Positions 46,698 to 56,700 of a stretch of DNA of 64,000 nt are shown here, piece after piece (within the stretch, counting starts at the first letter, position 1; each line of letters begins with the position of its first letter). The notes beneath the pieces were generated by a model. The model was not told the DNA's origin and ran no database searches. It saw only the letters and a program-made list of their open reading frames with translations. The DNA is taken from positions 1,204,501 to 1,268,500 of the forward strand of contig NC_008343.2 of assembly GCF_000014285.2 (NCBI RefSeq), written 5' to 3'. The position numbers were made by a program, and so were the translations under genes. This stretch comes from Granulibacter bethesdensis CGDNIH1. GTDB taxonomy: Bacteria; Pseudomonadota; Alphaproteobacteria; Acetobacterales; Acetobacteraceae.

Positions 46698-48080
46698 ATG
46701 GCAATTCAAGATTTTTCTTCGACTGACCATTCAGCCAATTCTGTCTCCTCCGGCCCGGCCAGGGCAGCGGTCATTCTCCCATGGGAAAAGCCAGAGCGGG
46801 GGGATAAGGTAGAACGGCTGGACGCAGGCCGCGCTGCCGAGGCTCGGTTGGCCGAGGCCGTGGGGCTTGCAGCCTCTATCGGCCTGGTGGTGGTGCATAG
46901 CGGTGTTCTGCCGCTGCGTGCGCGTCGCCCTTCGACCCTGCTGGGCGAGGGACAGGTACAACTGACCGGCCAGGCACTGGCAGGTCAAAACATCACGGTT
47001 GTTATCGTCGATGCAGCCCTGACCCCGGTGCAGCAGCGAAATCTGGAACGGGCCTGGAACACCAAGGTCATCGATCGGACCGGTCTGATTCTGGATATTT
47101 TCGGTGAGCGTGCCGCTACACGCGAAGGTACTCTGCAAGTCGAACTGGCACATCTGGAGTATCAACGCTCCCGTCTGGTGCGGTCCTGGACCCATCTGGA
47201 GCGTCAGCGCGGTGGTTTCGGCTTTCTCGGTGGTCCCGGTGAAACCCAGATCGAGGCTGACCGTCGTCTGATTACCGACCGGATCGTGAAGCTGAAACGC
47301 GAACTGGAACAGGTGCGCCGAACCCGTGGCCTGCATCGCACGGCCCGGCAGCGTGTGCCTTTTCCTGTCGTGGCATTGGTAGGCTACACCAATGCCGGTA
47401 AATCCACACTGTTCAATGCCATGACCGGTTCCACCGTTCTGGCAAAAGACCAGCTTTTCGCTACCCTTGACCCTACCATGCGTGGATTACGCCTGCGTTC
47501 GGGACGTCGTGTCATCCTGTCAGATACGGTCGGTTTCATCAGCGAGCTGCCCACCGAACTGATCGCCGCTTTCCGTGCCACATTGGAAGAGGTGGCCGAG
47601 GCCGATGTCATCCTCCATGTTCGGGATGTTTCGCACCCGGATACGGCGGCACAGCGTCATGATGTGCAGCTGGTTCTGGATGGAATGGTCCGTGATCATG
47701 ATCTGGATGCCGATTGGCGCGGCAGGATGATCGAGGTATTGAACAAGGCTGATCTGCTCGGCGGAGTTGAGCATGTCAGCGTGGCGCCGGGCAGTGTGGC
47801 TGTCTCCGCCATCACCGGCGCCGGACTGGATGAGTTGCAGGCTGTTATTGATGCCAGAATTGCCGCCGGCCTTACCATCGCGCATTATTCTGTTCCTGCC
47901 GCGGATGGTGCGGCCATGGCATGGCTGCATGAGCATGGAGAAGTTCTGGACCGTCAGGATGATGCTGAGAATGGCATGATCGCCGTTACCGTTCGTTTGC
48001 GCCCGGCTGATCAGGCCCGTTTTGAACGTCTTCATAAAGCGCGCCCGGTAGTCGATAAACAGGATGCTTCAAGCCAATGA
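46698..48080 (+). CDS. hflX: GTPase HflX
   Basis: Ribosome-binding GTPase that splits stalled 70S ribosomes. The N-terminal HflX domain includes RPSTLLGEGQ and the helical hairpin LVRSWTHLERQRGGFGFLGGPGE; G1 is GYTNAGKSTLFN, G3 DTVGF, G4 NKAD. 460 residues, with a GTPase C-terminal extension. The hfq-hflX order is widespread in proteobacteria. Overlaps the following IMPase gene by four bases. Confidence 0.96.
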   Translation: MAIQDFSSTDHSANSVSSGPARAAVILPWEKPERGDKVERLDAGRAAEARLAEAVGLAASIGLVVVHSGVLPLRARRPSTLLGEGQVQLTGQALAGQNITVVIVDAALTPVQQRNLERAWNTKVIDRTGLILDIFGERAATREGTLQVELAHLEYQRSRLVRSWTHLERQRGGFGFLGGPGETQIEADRRLITDRIVKLKRELEQVRRTRGLHRTARQRVPFPVVALVGYTNAGKSTLFNAMTGSTVLAKDQLFATLDPTMRGLRLRSGRRVILSDTVGFISELPTELIAAFRATLEEVAEADVILHVRDVSHPDTAAQRHDVQLVLDGMVRDHDLDADWRGRMIEVLNKADLLGGVEHVSVAPGSVAVSAITGAGLDELQAVIDARIAAGLTIAHYSVPAADGAAMAWLHEHGEVLDRQDDAENGMIAVTVRLRPADQARFERLHKARPVVDKQDASSQ

Positions 48081-48910
48081 CCCGTCTGACCGTCGCGCAG
48101 ATTGAGACTGTCGCCGGTATTCTGGCCGAGGCATCAGTTCGGGAGATTATGCCCCGTTTCCGTCGGCTGTCAGCAGAGTCGGTGCGGATGAAAACCGGCC
48201 CGCTCGATCTCGTGACTGATGCGGATGAGGCAGCGGAGCAATGGATTACACAGGCATTGCTGCGACAGTTTCCATCTGCCCTTGTGGTCGGTGAAGAGGC
48301 CGCCGCCAAAACGCCGTCCCTGCTGAATGCACTGGCGGATACTGATCTGGCTTTCGTGGTAGACCCGATAGATGGCACTTCCAATTTTGCGGCAGGTTTG
48401 ACCCTGTTCGGCTGCATGGCAGCGGTGCTGAGTCGGGGTGAGATCATGGCCACGATCATTCATGATCCAGTTAGCCGCGATACCGCCTTTGCTTTTCGGG
48501 GAGAGGGGGCATGGATCAGCTTTCCGGACGGCACGCGTCAGGATCTGCGGGTTGCGGTCTCGGTACCGGTTGCGGCCATGACCGGCGCTGCATCATGGCG
48601 CTTTATGGCCGAGCCACTGCGCAGTTCCGTCTGTCAGGGTATGGCGCAGGTTGCACAAAGCTTCGATTTTCGTTGTGCAGCCCATGAATATCGTATGCTG
48701 GCAGGTGGCCACTGCCATTTTTTATTGTTCAATCGCCTGATGCCTTGGGATCACGCCCCTGGTGTGTTGCTGCATCAGGAAGCCGGTGGATATTCTGCGC
48801 AGTTCGATGGTCGACCATACAGCCCGCTACGGCATGAGGGCGGATTACTTTGTACTCCCGATGCCGAAAGCTGGCATCGTCTGGCGCAGGCATTGCTGGG
48901 TCAGGGCTGA
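48077..48910 (+). CDS. Inositol monophosphatase family protein
   Basis: A 277-residue phosphatase of the IMPase superfamily. Metal motifs GEEAA, FVVDPIDGTSNFAAG and, late, MPWDHAPGVLLHQEAGGYS are all present. It is more divergent than the suhB copy at 12 kb and could be a histidinol-phosphatase (HisN type) or another sugar phosphatase; the sequence does not decide this. Coupled to hflX; convergent with mazG with a ten-base overlap. Confidence 0.85.
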   Translation: MTRLTVAQIETVAGILAEASVREIMPRFRRLSAESVRMKTGPLDLVTDADEAAEQWITQALLRQFPSALVVGEEAAAKTPSLLNALADTDLAFVVDPIDGTSNFAAGLTLFGCMAAVLSRGEIMATIIHDPVSRDTAFAFRGEGAWISFPDGTRQDLRVAVSVPVAAMTGAASWRFMAEPLRSSVCQGMAQVAQSFDFRCAAHEYRMLAGGHCHFLLFNRLMPWDHAPGVLLHQEAGGYSAQFDGRPYSPLRHEGGLLCTPDAESWHRLAQALLGQG

Positions 48911-49719
48911 GAAACTTCGCGTTCCCGCTTTTTGACAGCCTGCCACTCTGCCTCCATGGCATCCAGCCCGGCATCGGCCGGAGACAACCCTTTTTGGGCC
49001 AGTGATGCTTCCACTGCGTTGAAGCGACGCTCGAATTTTGCATTGGCAGCCCGCAGGACAGTTTCAGGGTCCAGGCGCAGCTTGCGGGCGAGGTTGGCCA
49101 TCACGAACATCATGTCCCCCAGCTCATCTGCCAGCCGTTCAGGATCGGCCGAGGGTAATTCGGCACGCAACTCCGCCGTTTCCTCGGCCAGTTTTTCCAG
49201 CACGGCATTGGCATCAGACCAGTCAAAGCCGACCCGTGCGGCCCTTGCCGTCAGCTTTGCGGCTCGGCTGAGGGCAGGCAGGTTGGTCGATATACCCGCC
49301 AGCACACCTGTTTCCGCCTTGGCCAGCCGTTCCGCCTGTTTCCTGGCTTCCCATGCTGCCGTTCCGTGACCGGATGTGGCAGGGTCGCAATCCTCCGGTG
49401 CGAACACATGAGGGTGGCGGCGAATCATCTTGTCAGTGATGCCCTGAGTGACAGAAGCGAAGTCAAAACTGCCTTCTTCGGATGCCATCTGGGCATGGTA
49501 GACGACTTGAAGCAGCAGATCCCCCAGCTCATCCTGGAGTGCCGCGCGGTCACCACGGCTGATGGCATCTGCCACCTCATAGGCTTCCTCAATCGTGTAA
49601 GGTGCAATGGTGGCGAAGCTTTGCTGGATATCCCATGGACAGCCTCCCTCAGGATCGCGCAGGCGACGCATGACGTTTAGAAGGGAGCCAATCGCGGCAG
49701 CCGGATCAGTGTTCGACAT
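48901..49719 (-). CDS. mazG: Nucleoside triphosphate pyrophosphohydrolase MazG
   Basis: All-alpha NTP pyrophosphatase that hydrolyses (d)NTPs and house-cleans or tunes ppGpp. Two MazG domains: the N-terminal one has CPWDIQQSFATIAPYTIEEAYEV and ELGDLLLQVVYHAQMA, the C-terminal one FDWSDANAVLEKLAEE and RLADELGDMMFVMANLAR. 272 residues. Its first 14 bases overlap the end of the upstream membrane-protein gene. Confidence 0.95.
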   Translation of the reverse strand: MSNTDPAAAIGSLLNVMRRLRDPEGGCPWDIQQSFATIAPYTIEEAYEVADAISRGDRAALQDELGDLLLQVVYHAQMASEEGSFDFASVTQGITDKMIRRHPHVFAPEDCDPATSGHGTAAWEARKQAERLAKAETGVLAGISTNLPALSRAAKLTARAARVGFDWSDANAVLEKLAEETAELRAELPSADPERLADELGDMMFVMANLARKLRLDPETVLRAANAKFERRFNAVEASLAQKGLSPADAGLDAMEAEWQAVKKREREVSQP

Positions 49720-50887
49720 GTAATAACGCCAGAAAAACTTCGATCATGATCAGCAGGATGACGGCGACTTCCAGCATTTGTCCACGGCTGCCGGCAGCTT
49801 CTTCATAGAGGGCCGAATACGTATCCCGCACGATGTCCAACTTACGATCCACGGCTGCACTGACGGCCTTGACGCGGAAAAGATCAAGGGCCGCGCCATA
49901 AATACGAGCCAGATAGACGTCTTCCGTCACCTGAAGCGCATTATCGACCCGCTCGGTCAGCTCCGTCACCTCTGCCACCAGCGTATGAAAGCGCCGGGCC
50001 AGAGTTGCAAAACGGCGGGGTGCATACATATCGAACCGCTTCCGGGCTGCTTCTACCATATTATACATACGGGGAAGCTCGGCATCGAGCAGCTCGTCAT
50101 AGAACCGCATCTCCAGCAGCTGGGCATTGGCGACTTCCAGCACATCCAGAATATCACTGTCACCTCGGGCATCGATAATGAAAGCTCGGTCCCAGGTCAG
50201 GATGACCAGATCATCTTCGTAATAGGAAAAGCGCTGGCGCAGCAGATCACGCCGTGCCTGTTGGGAGAGAGGGCGGGTTTCGCCGGAAAGCAGGGCGGCG
50301 ATGTCAATTTTTGTATCCAGCGCGTCAATACTGATCGGTTCATTGAAATGGCGGACAAAAGCGATTTGGTAATCTTCCTGCAAAGAGCCATCTGTGGGTT
50401 TTTTCCAACAGGGCAAAAGGGTTTTACGCAGAGTAGACAGGATATCGCGCCAGACCGTCGCTGTTTCCTCATTATCCAGAACCGTAAATATGCCGTCATG
50501 GAGCGCCACGAAATCCTGCCAGAGCATATCCGTGACAGGCCGCCGTATTTCAATGACGAGAGCGCCAAAATCATACAACCGGACGGCGACCGCCACTTCA
50601 TGCGTTGCCAGGCCAACAACCAGATGCCGGATTCCGAGATCAATGGTCAGTGGAGGATTGCCGAATGATACCGCTTTGGGAGAGGTCGTGCTGAGGCTGG
50701 CACGGGCAGGGCGTGACCTCTCATCTGATTGGCGTTGCAGCCAGAGTCGTTCTGCCTCTTTCAGGTCCATTTCGTAGGCGACGTCGACAAGACGCAAGGC
50801 AATAATATCGCCCGTTACTGTCAGACCGGAAGAAGCGGAGACCGGTGGGGCAGCCGGAAAAAGCATTGCAGAGTCTGAAGGCGACAT
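49706..50887 (-). CDS. RMD1/DUF155-like tail-anchored membrane protein
   Basis: About 393 residues. A soluble alpha/beta N-terminal part (ALRLVDVAYEMDLKEAERLW; VAVAVRLYDFGALVIEIRRP), a central FSYYEDDLVILTWDRAFIID, a helical region (ELLDAELPRMYNMVEAARKR) and one C-terminal membrane helix (LEVAVILLIMIEVFLALL). The helical region and the tail resemble the RMD1/DUF155 family, seen in fungal mitochondria and bacteria; the match is by eye. The frame is open to GTG 50932, but a 16-bp inverted-repeat arm lies there, so I start at ATG 50887. No good ribosome site precedes either. Confidence 0.6.
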   Translation of the reverse strand: MSPSDSAMLFPAAPPVSASSGLTVTGDIIALRLVDVAYEMDLKEAERLWLQRQSDERSRPARASLSTTSPKAVSFGNPPLTIDLGIRHLVVGLATHEVAVAVRLYDFGALVIEIRRPVTDMLWQDFVALHDGIFTVLDNEETATVWRDILSTLRKTLLPCWKKPTDGSLQEDYQIAFVRHFNEPISIDALDTKIDIAALLSGETRPLSQQARRDLLRQRFSYYEDDLVILTWDRAFIIDARGDSDILDVLEVANAQLLEMRFYDELLDAELPRMYNMVEAARKRFDMYAPRRFATLARRFHTLVAEVTELTERVDNALQVTEDVYLARIYGAALDLFRVKAVSAAVDRKLDIVRDTYSALYEEAAGSRGQMLEVAVILLIMIEVFLALLHVEH

Positions 50888-50908
50888 GGTGGCTGGCACG
50901 TAGTGAAA

Positions 50909-50992
50909 TCCGGAACTGTCACAAAGCAGCACGTTGTATTGTGAACGCGCAACAGGTCATCAATCAAGTGTGCTTCTTGTGACAGTTCCGGA
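50909..50992. repeat. 16-bp perfect inverted repeat, arms 52 bases apart
   Basis: TCCGGAACTGTCACAA (50909-50924) recurs exactly inverted at 50977-50992; beyond it, similarity continues with AGCAC after a two-base gap. It sits between the mini-gene ending at 51012 and the DUF155-like gene. It could be a pair of operator half-sites, a hairpin in the 5' leader or a remnant of a small mobile repeat. No T-run follows, which argues against a simple terminator. Confidence 0.75.
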
Positions 50993-51011
50993 GCAAGCGG
51001 CTAACGACTGC

Positions 51012-51179
51012 TCAATCCAGATCCTGTGCCTTTCCAGCGTCGCGGTGGTTAGGGTCTTTCCCTTCCAGACGCAGCAGAAAGCGATGATAGCGTTCCATCA
51101 CCACATCTTCACTGGTGCCGCTGACGGCTGCGGCCGTTGCCAGCAAGGCAGCGATCAGATCACTTGTTTGTGGGGTCAT
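51012..51179 (-). CDS. Small hypothetical protein, paralog A (55 aa)
   Basis: A 55-codon frame beginning MTPQTSDLIAALLATAAAV, with ATG 51179 preceded by AAAGGTG. It is clearly related to the next gene upstream: LIAALLATAAAVSGTSEDVV then MERYHRFLLRLEGKDP against VTAALLTVAATIGQASEELV then IERYLRFAQRVTGHDP. The shared pattern over ~40 residues, in two independent frames, is strong evidence that it is real. Probably a helical cytoplasmic protein; function unknown. Confidence 0.7.
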   Translation of the reverse strand: MTPQTSDLIAALLATAAAVSGTSEDVVMERYHRFLLRLEGKDPNHRDAGKAQDLD

Positions 51180-51292
51180 AGCGGCACCTTTTTTTGCTGT
51201 TTCGTTCTTTCCAGAATGGACAACAGATGCCGGAACGACAATTAAATAAGGTTATATTTCTTTTTTAAGTATTGTGATAACGGCTGCTCGCT

Positions 51293-51478
51293 CTATTTGT
51301 CGTGGGTACGCTCTGCACGTTCCCAGAACGCTTTCATCGGGCCAGTATCTGGATCATGCCCTGTGACACGTTGGGCAAAGCGCAGATAGCGCTCTATGAC
51401 CAGCTCTTCACTGGCCTGCCCGATCGTCGCCGCAACGGTCAGCAGCGCGGCCGTGACATTTTTATCATCGCTATCCAT
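51293..51478 (-). CDS. Small hypothetical protein, paralog B (61 aa)
   Basis: Starts MDSDDKNVTAALLTVAATIG with AAGGGA seven bases before ATG 51478; the frame is open further up to 51559 but that part overlaps the HPP gene. Paralog of the 55-aa neighbour: both have an Ala/Leu helix, an acidic turn (SEE/SED), then (I/M)ERY.RF and a G.DP motif. Two tandem copies suggest duplication and a pair or hetero-oligomer. No domain recognised. Confidence 0.72.
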   Translation of the reverse strand: MDSDDKNVTAALLTVAATIGQASEELVIERYLRFAQRVTGHDPDTGPMKAFWERAERTHDK

Positions 51479-51539
51479 ATCAATTCCCTTATCTACCGTT
51501 GGCTGACTGTGTGCCAGATCAGGGTGCAAATGCAACCAG

Positions 51540-52070
51540 CTACTGCATGGCGGTCTCACTTTTAGCTGTCAGATCAGGGTTACCGCTGTGCAGCACGGGA
51601 TAAGGGGTACCGCTGAGCTTGTGAAAGCAGGCTGCAATGGCTATAAGGGCGCATGAGCCGGTCAGAATGGGCACAAATGCAAAGCTCATATCCGGATTTA
51701 GAGCGAAGATAACAAGCGGATTGGCCCCGGCTGGCGGGTGGGTCATACGCAGAACGGTCATCAGGGCGATGGCCAGACCGACACCAAGGGAAGCAGCCCA
51801 CCATGTGTTCGGTAGAATAGCCAGTAACGCCAGACCAGTCAGCGTGGATACAAGATGACCACCAATGACGTTGACGGGTTGGGATAATGGACTATGAGGC
51901 ACCGAAAACAGCAGAACGCTGCTGGCCCCGAACGGTGCAATTAACATCGGCAATTCAGAATAGGCTGCAGCTGCTCCTATCGAGCCAACTCCAAGCAATC
52001 CTCCAATACCTGCCAGAATCGCGGCGCGGGCTGGCTGGGAGGGTTGGTGGCGAATAAGAAAACGACGCAT
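51540..52070 (-). CDS. HPP family membrane protein
   Basis: A 176-residue inner-membrane protein with about four or five hydrophobic segments. The family signature is complete: LIAPFGASSVLLFSVP, QPVNVIGGH and the name-giving THPPAGANPLVI. HPP proteins have been linked to nitrite transport in plants and cyanobacteria; most bacterial members are uncharacterised. Start ATG 52070 (MRRFLIRHQ); the frame is open to 52121. Followed by the mini-genes on the same strand. Confidence 0.87.
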   Translation of the reverse strand: MRRFLIRHQPSQPARAAILAGIGGLLGVGSIGAAAAYSELPMLIAPFGASSVLLFSVPHSPLSQPVNVIGGHLVSTLTGLALLAILPNTWWAASLGVGLAIALMTVLRMTHPPAGANPLVIFALNPDMSFAFVPILTGSCALIAIAACFHKLSGTPYPVLHSGNPDLTAKSETAMQ

Positions 52071-52201
52071 GCCCGAGAAGACCCTGCAAAAGCGAACATT
52101 TTTGGTGCAAACTATGTACATTTTTATAGCAGGGTGACCAATTTATATCAAATGTCGCAAGCGCTGTGATAACGGTCCGGGTTCAGGCCGGAATGATCAG
52201 A

Positions 52202-52969
52202 TCAATGGGCCGCGTATCGCAAGCGATGACGCTCCAGCGTTTTTCTAACCCCTTCCAGTGCCTGCAAGACTTCTTCCTGAAAATCAGTCCCCTGCAAATG
52301 GTGGATGTCGCTATGTGCGGCACAGACAACGGGCGTATCCCGCCACTGCCGTGCAAGGCCGGAGGCCCAGCGTATATAGCGGTCAGCAGCATCGGCGTTT
52401 TTCTGCAGGGCTTTTCCCAGCAAAGGATGAAAAGTCAGCTGGGGAGATGGCAGAAACCGCCTGAGGATAGGAGGTATTTTCACAACATTCAGAGTATCAT
52501 CAACGTGCACGATGCCGCTGGTGCGATGCCGTGCCAGAACAGAAGCCGTATGGACCCTTGGGTTGGTTGAAATAAAATCGATTCCTTCCGGCACTGAGAA
52601 TTCGAGATCATCGCCAAAAAGCTGTTGTACCTCCCTGTCTTCAATCAACCCGGTTTCCCAGTTAAGATCTGGCCAAATTTCCCGGTGTCGCCGTGTCCCA
52701 TACAGGCGGGCATGGGGAAAAAGCCGATGGATGGAAGCACAATGAAGTGTGTGGAAAGGATGAACATTGAGGATGGCATCGATAGCTTGCCCATGATCTG
52801 TCATCTCGGACAGAGCTTCATAGTGCTCGCCGCTGATAGTGTAGCTATCGAGCAGGATGAAGTGCCCGCTCCTTCTGCGTATCACTGACATATGGGTGCC
52901 TACATCGTATAAACCAGCCAGTTTGAAGCTGCCCCTTACAGTCCAGAAGTCGGAGCTTATCTGCTTCAT
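52202..52969 (-). CDS. Degenerate metallo-beta-lactamase-fold protein
   Basis: A 255-residue protein with the general order of an MBL fold (GHFILLDSYTISGEHYEAL, then ILNVHPFHTLHCASIHRLFPHARLYG, VHTASVLARH, IVHVDDTLNVV and CAAHSD). The canonical HxHxDH is replaced by HPFHTLHCASIH, as in DUF4336-type relatives, so zinc binding may be altered. The start ATG 52969 is set by AGGCGG ten bases upstream; the frame is open to 53038. It is divergent from the LOV gene with a 237-base AT-rich gap. Confidence 0.65.
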   Translation of the reverse strand: MKQISSDFWTVRGSFKLAGLYDVGTHMSVIRRRSGHFILLDSYTISGEHYEALSEMTDHGQAIDAILNVHPFHTLHCASIHRLFPHARLYGTRRHREIWPDLNWETGLIEDREVQQLFGDDLEFSVPEGIDFISTNPRVHTASVLARHRTSGIVHVDDTLNVVKIPPILRRFLPSPQLTFHPLLGKALQKNADAADRYIRWASGLARQWRDTPVVCAAHSDIHHLQGTDFQEEVLQALEGVRKTLERHRLRYAAH

Positions 52970-53206
52970 CGATGAATGCCGCCTGATGGTGAATGGACCC
53001 AAGCGGACTGCAACAGTGTATAATTCGGAAAGTTGCATAAGAATTTTTGTTCTTATGCTGGAAACTAAAGTTGGTATTTCTTTATAAGAAAATAAACCTA
53101 AATTTTATTGCATATATTTTGAATATAACAAAATAATTTATGAATATCTTTCTCATCTTGCGCAGAAACACGGTATCTTATTAAACGAGCGGCAGAAGGA
53201 TTATAC
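52970..53206. promoter_or_regulatory. AT-rich divergent promoter region
   Basis: The 237 bases between the MBL-like gene and the LOV operon are far more AT-rich than their surroundings, with long A/T tracts and a small palindrome TTTCTT-TAT-AAGAAA (53077-53091). It must hold promoters for both directions. I could not identify a convincing sigma70, EcfG or LexA element by eye. Confidence 0.5.
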
Positions 53207-53764
53207 GTGAAACAGTCAGCCCCTGCCTATCTGATAGATTATTTTCGGCACTCCCGGGTGGCGCTGGCGTTGGCGGCACCTGACGGGAATCATGACCTAC
53301 TGTGGGTCAACGGGCCATTCAGCGCCTTGACCGGATATAGTTCGGCCGAAGTCATTGGCAAGAATTGCCGGTTTTTGCAGGGTGATGCTGACAATGAGGC
53401 AGGAAAAGCAAAAATAAGACAGTTTCTGCAGAATCATGATCAGGCCAGCGTAAGAACGCCAGTTATTAACTTCCGTAAGGACAAGGTTCCGTTCGTTAAT
53501 CTGCTCTCTTTATCCCGTCTGCAAGGGGCGGACGGAACGACTAAATACATTTTCGCATCTCAGTTTGATGTCAGCCGTTCCCATCCTGATCTTCTTATCA
53601 ACTATGACAGGGAACTGGCAGCCACACTGGGTGGTTTACGTTCCATTGAGAAAGATGGAGGCATCGTGGTTCAAGGGACAGTGCTGACGATCGCCAATAC
53701 CTCGGCCCTCGTTGCCCAGGCCAAGATGACGCTAGCGGAGCTGGAAAACGTACCAGATGCATGA
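53207..53764 (+). CDS. Stand-alone LOV (PAS) photosensor protein
   Basis: A 185-residue protein built of one LOV-type PAS domain (residues ~8-125) plus a C-terminal helical cap. The flavin-binding signature GKNCRFLQG is perfect, with the photoactive cysteine at C54; other FMN contacts look preserved (VNGPFSALTGYSSAEVIGKN; NFRKDKVPFVNLL; the QFDVS end strand). It has no output domain, so signal must pass to a partner. GTG start at 53207 with AGAAGGA upstream. The last eight bases overlap the kinase gene, pointing to coupled translation and a shared pathway. Confidence 0.88.
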   Translation: MKQSAPAYLIDYFRHSRVALALAAPDGNHDLLWVNGPFSALTGYSSAEVIGKNCRFLQGDADNEAGKAKIRQFLQNHDQASVRTPVINFRKDKVPFVNLLSLSRLQGADGTTKYIFASQFDVSRSHPDLLINYDRELAATLGGLRSIEKDGGIVVQGTVLTIANTSALVAQAKMTLAELENVPDA

Positions 53765-56700
53765 CAACTCTCTGGCGGCCGACAGAAAAGGGAACAAAAA
53801 TCAGGCTGCCTCCTTTCCCGTTGTCGGGATAGGCGCCTCAGCAGGGGGGCTGGAAGCCCTGCGCGACATGCTTTCCACTGCCACGCTCCCTACCGGGATG
53901 TCCTATGTTATTATCCAGCATCTGGACCCTAACCACGAAAGCATGCTGGCTCAGCTCCTGGATCGCAACACCGCCCTGCAGGTGATTCAGTGTGAGGGGG
54001 GAGAGAAAATAGAGACCGATATTGTCTATATCATTCCTCCAGGTCATGGGCTTGTCATCCGTAACGGTATTCTAGAGCTCACTCAATTTCAGCAGCCGCG
54101 TGGATTGCGTCGTCCAATCGATGATTTTTTCCTGTCTCTTGCCAGTGATCAGCAGGAAAATGCTGTCTGTGTTATCCTGTCGGGCACGGGAGGAGATGGT
54201 ACAACCGGATTGCGGGCCATCAAGGAAAATGGCGGACTCTGCGTTGTACAGCAGCCTGAGACTGCCCGTTATGACGGTATGCCCCTTTCAGCAGTGGGAA
54301 CGGGTCTTGTCGATTTCATATGCCCCGCCGGCGAAATTCTGAACTGTATAAAGACTTTCTTCAATCGACGAATGACTGATCAGCTGGATATTGAAACCGT
54401 GATCGTGGCTGATCACGTCGATGAATTATGCCGTGTACTGCGTGCTAATACAGGGCATGATTTTGCAGGTTACAAGCGTTCAACCCTGATTCGCCGTGTT
54501 GAGCGGCGTATGCACGTGTTGGGAATCAACAGTGGTCGTGCTTATGTAAACCGGATCAGAGAGGATGTCGTAGAACGTGAGGCATTGTTCCGTGATCTTC
54601 TGATCAATGTGACCCGTTTTTTTCGTGATCCAGAAGCATTCCTGGCACTGCGCAGCCAAGTGATCGAGCCATTGCTGCGTGAGCGTGCGGCCGATGAGGA
54701 TATACGGATATGGATTCCCGGCTGCTCTAGCGGAGAAGAAGCCTACACGATTGCAATCTTGTGCGCAGAAGCAGCGCGAACCACTGGTCAGCCATTGGCC
54801 GTGCAGATTTTTGCCACGGACATAGATGAACAAATGTTGTCCCTTGCCAGGGAAGGTTCATATCCGGCTTCGGCTTTGATAGATATTCCGGTGGAACTGA
54901 GAGAACGTTATACAGTTCCTCATGCAGAGCGGTTTTCAATTATCTCCCCGATTAGGGATATGATCCGTTTTTCCAATCACAGTCTTATAAAAGATCCACC
55001 TTTTTCGAGAATCGATCTGGTTTCCTGTCGCAATTTGCTGATCTATTTTGCTGACCGATTACAGCAGACTGTCATTCCACTTCTGCATTATGCCATCCGC
55101 GCAGGCGGCTATCTTTTTCTTGGTCCATCAGAAAGTGTTGGGCGCTTTGAACATCTGTTCCCGATCATTAACCAGCATGCGCACATTTTTACCCGTCCTC
55201 CGGGGGCACCGAATTATCCGATTGATCTACCTGCCAACTTGCGTCAGCGTTCTTCCATAAGGGAAAGAGGAGGTAAGGGTGATACCAGCGCGCTCGGAGA
55301 CGAAAGTGCAGCGATAAGACGCTTGGTGGAACGCTATGCCCCACCAAGCCTTGTGGTGGATCCCGATGGAGGCATTCTGGCGGCGTATGGTAAGCTGAGC
55401 CGTTATTTTGAATTTCCAGTGACCAGAACAGGCGGAAGCAGTGCAATCAATCTGGCCCGCCCAGGGTTAAGGGATGTCATGGGTGCGCTTCTGCGTCAGG
55501 GGCGTGACCAAAAACGGAACGTTGTTGTTCGTGATGTTGCTGTTGAAACCGACTTTGGTACACAGCCTGTTGAAGTAACCTGTGATCCTTTAAACGATGG
55601 ATGTCTGCTTTTCGTTATCCGTGATAGTGGGCCGTTCAAACCACTGGAAGATTCTGAAGTCTATGAAATTCAGGTCGAGGACGATCATCGTGAAGCCCTG
55701 GAAGATGAACTCCGCTTGACACGGTATCGTCTGCGCTCTGCAGTTGAGGAACTGGAGACCGCAAATGAGGAGCTTAAAAGCTCCAACGAAGAAATGATGT
55801 CGATGAACGAGGAGCTTCAGTCAACAAACGAGGAACTTGCAACCGTTAATGATGAGTTAAAAAGCAAGGTTCATCAGCTGACTGTCGCAAATTCCGATCT
55901 TCGTAATTTCTTTGAATCTACTGATCTTGCCGTGGTTGTGCTGGATGCAGACCTTAAAGTGCGCAGTTATACAGAGGCAGCAACAAGGATTTTCCCTTTA
56001 AAGCCCTCTGACCGTGGCCGTCCTTTGTCGGATGTGGCCAGCAGGCTTGCGACAATCGAATATTTCGAAGATGCGAGGGCTGTGGCCTGTGGCGCTGAAT
56101 CCTTGCAACGCAGGGTGACGACGCGGGATGGAAAGCACATTTATTCCATGCGTGTTCTTCCATATAATACTCATAAAGGCACTGTGGATGGTGCTACTCT
56201 AGTGCTGACTGACATCACCGATGCGCTTGTGATGGAACGGCAGCTGGCCGCAGAGCGCGAGCGTCTGGATATCGCCATCAAGGCAGCAGGGATCGGTATA
56301 TGGGAATACTGCCCGGAAACGGGTGAAACCGTAATCGATGAGGTTGAGCAGAAGCTGTTCGATGTCGATGGTGTAGAAGGCGGAAAAATCAGTTCCTTGC
56401 TCGAACGTATCCATCCAGAGGATATTCGAGCCGTTGAAGCAGCGTTGCGACGAGCCTCTTCCGGCAACGGAGATTATGAAGCAAGTTTCCGTATCAGGAC
56501 TAAAGATGATACTAAACGCTGGATAAAAGGATTTGGCCGCATTATTGCCGGTAGTGCTCCCACGCGTTTGGTGGGTGTTTCTATTGATGTAACGCCTGAA
56601 TACACGCTTGCTGAAACGCGCCACCTTATGCTGCGCGAGATGAATCACCGTGTCAAAAACCTGTTTGCCGTTATTGCTGGAATTGTAACGGCTGTTTCGC

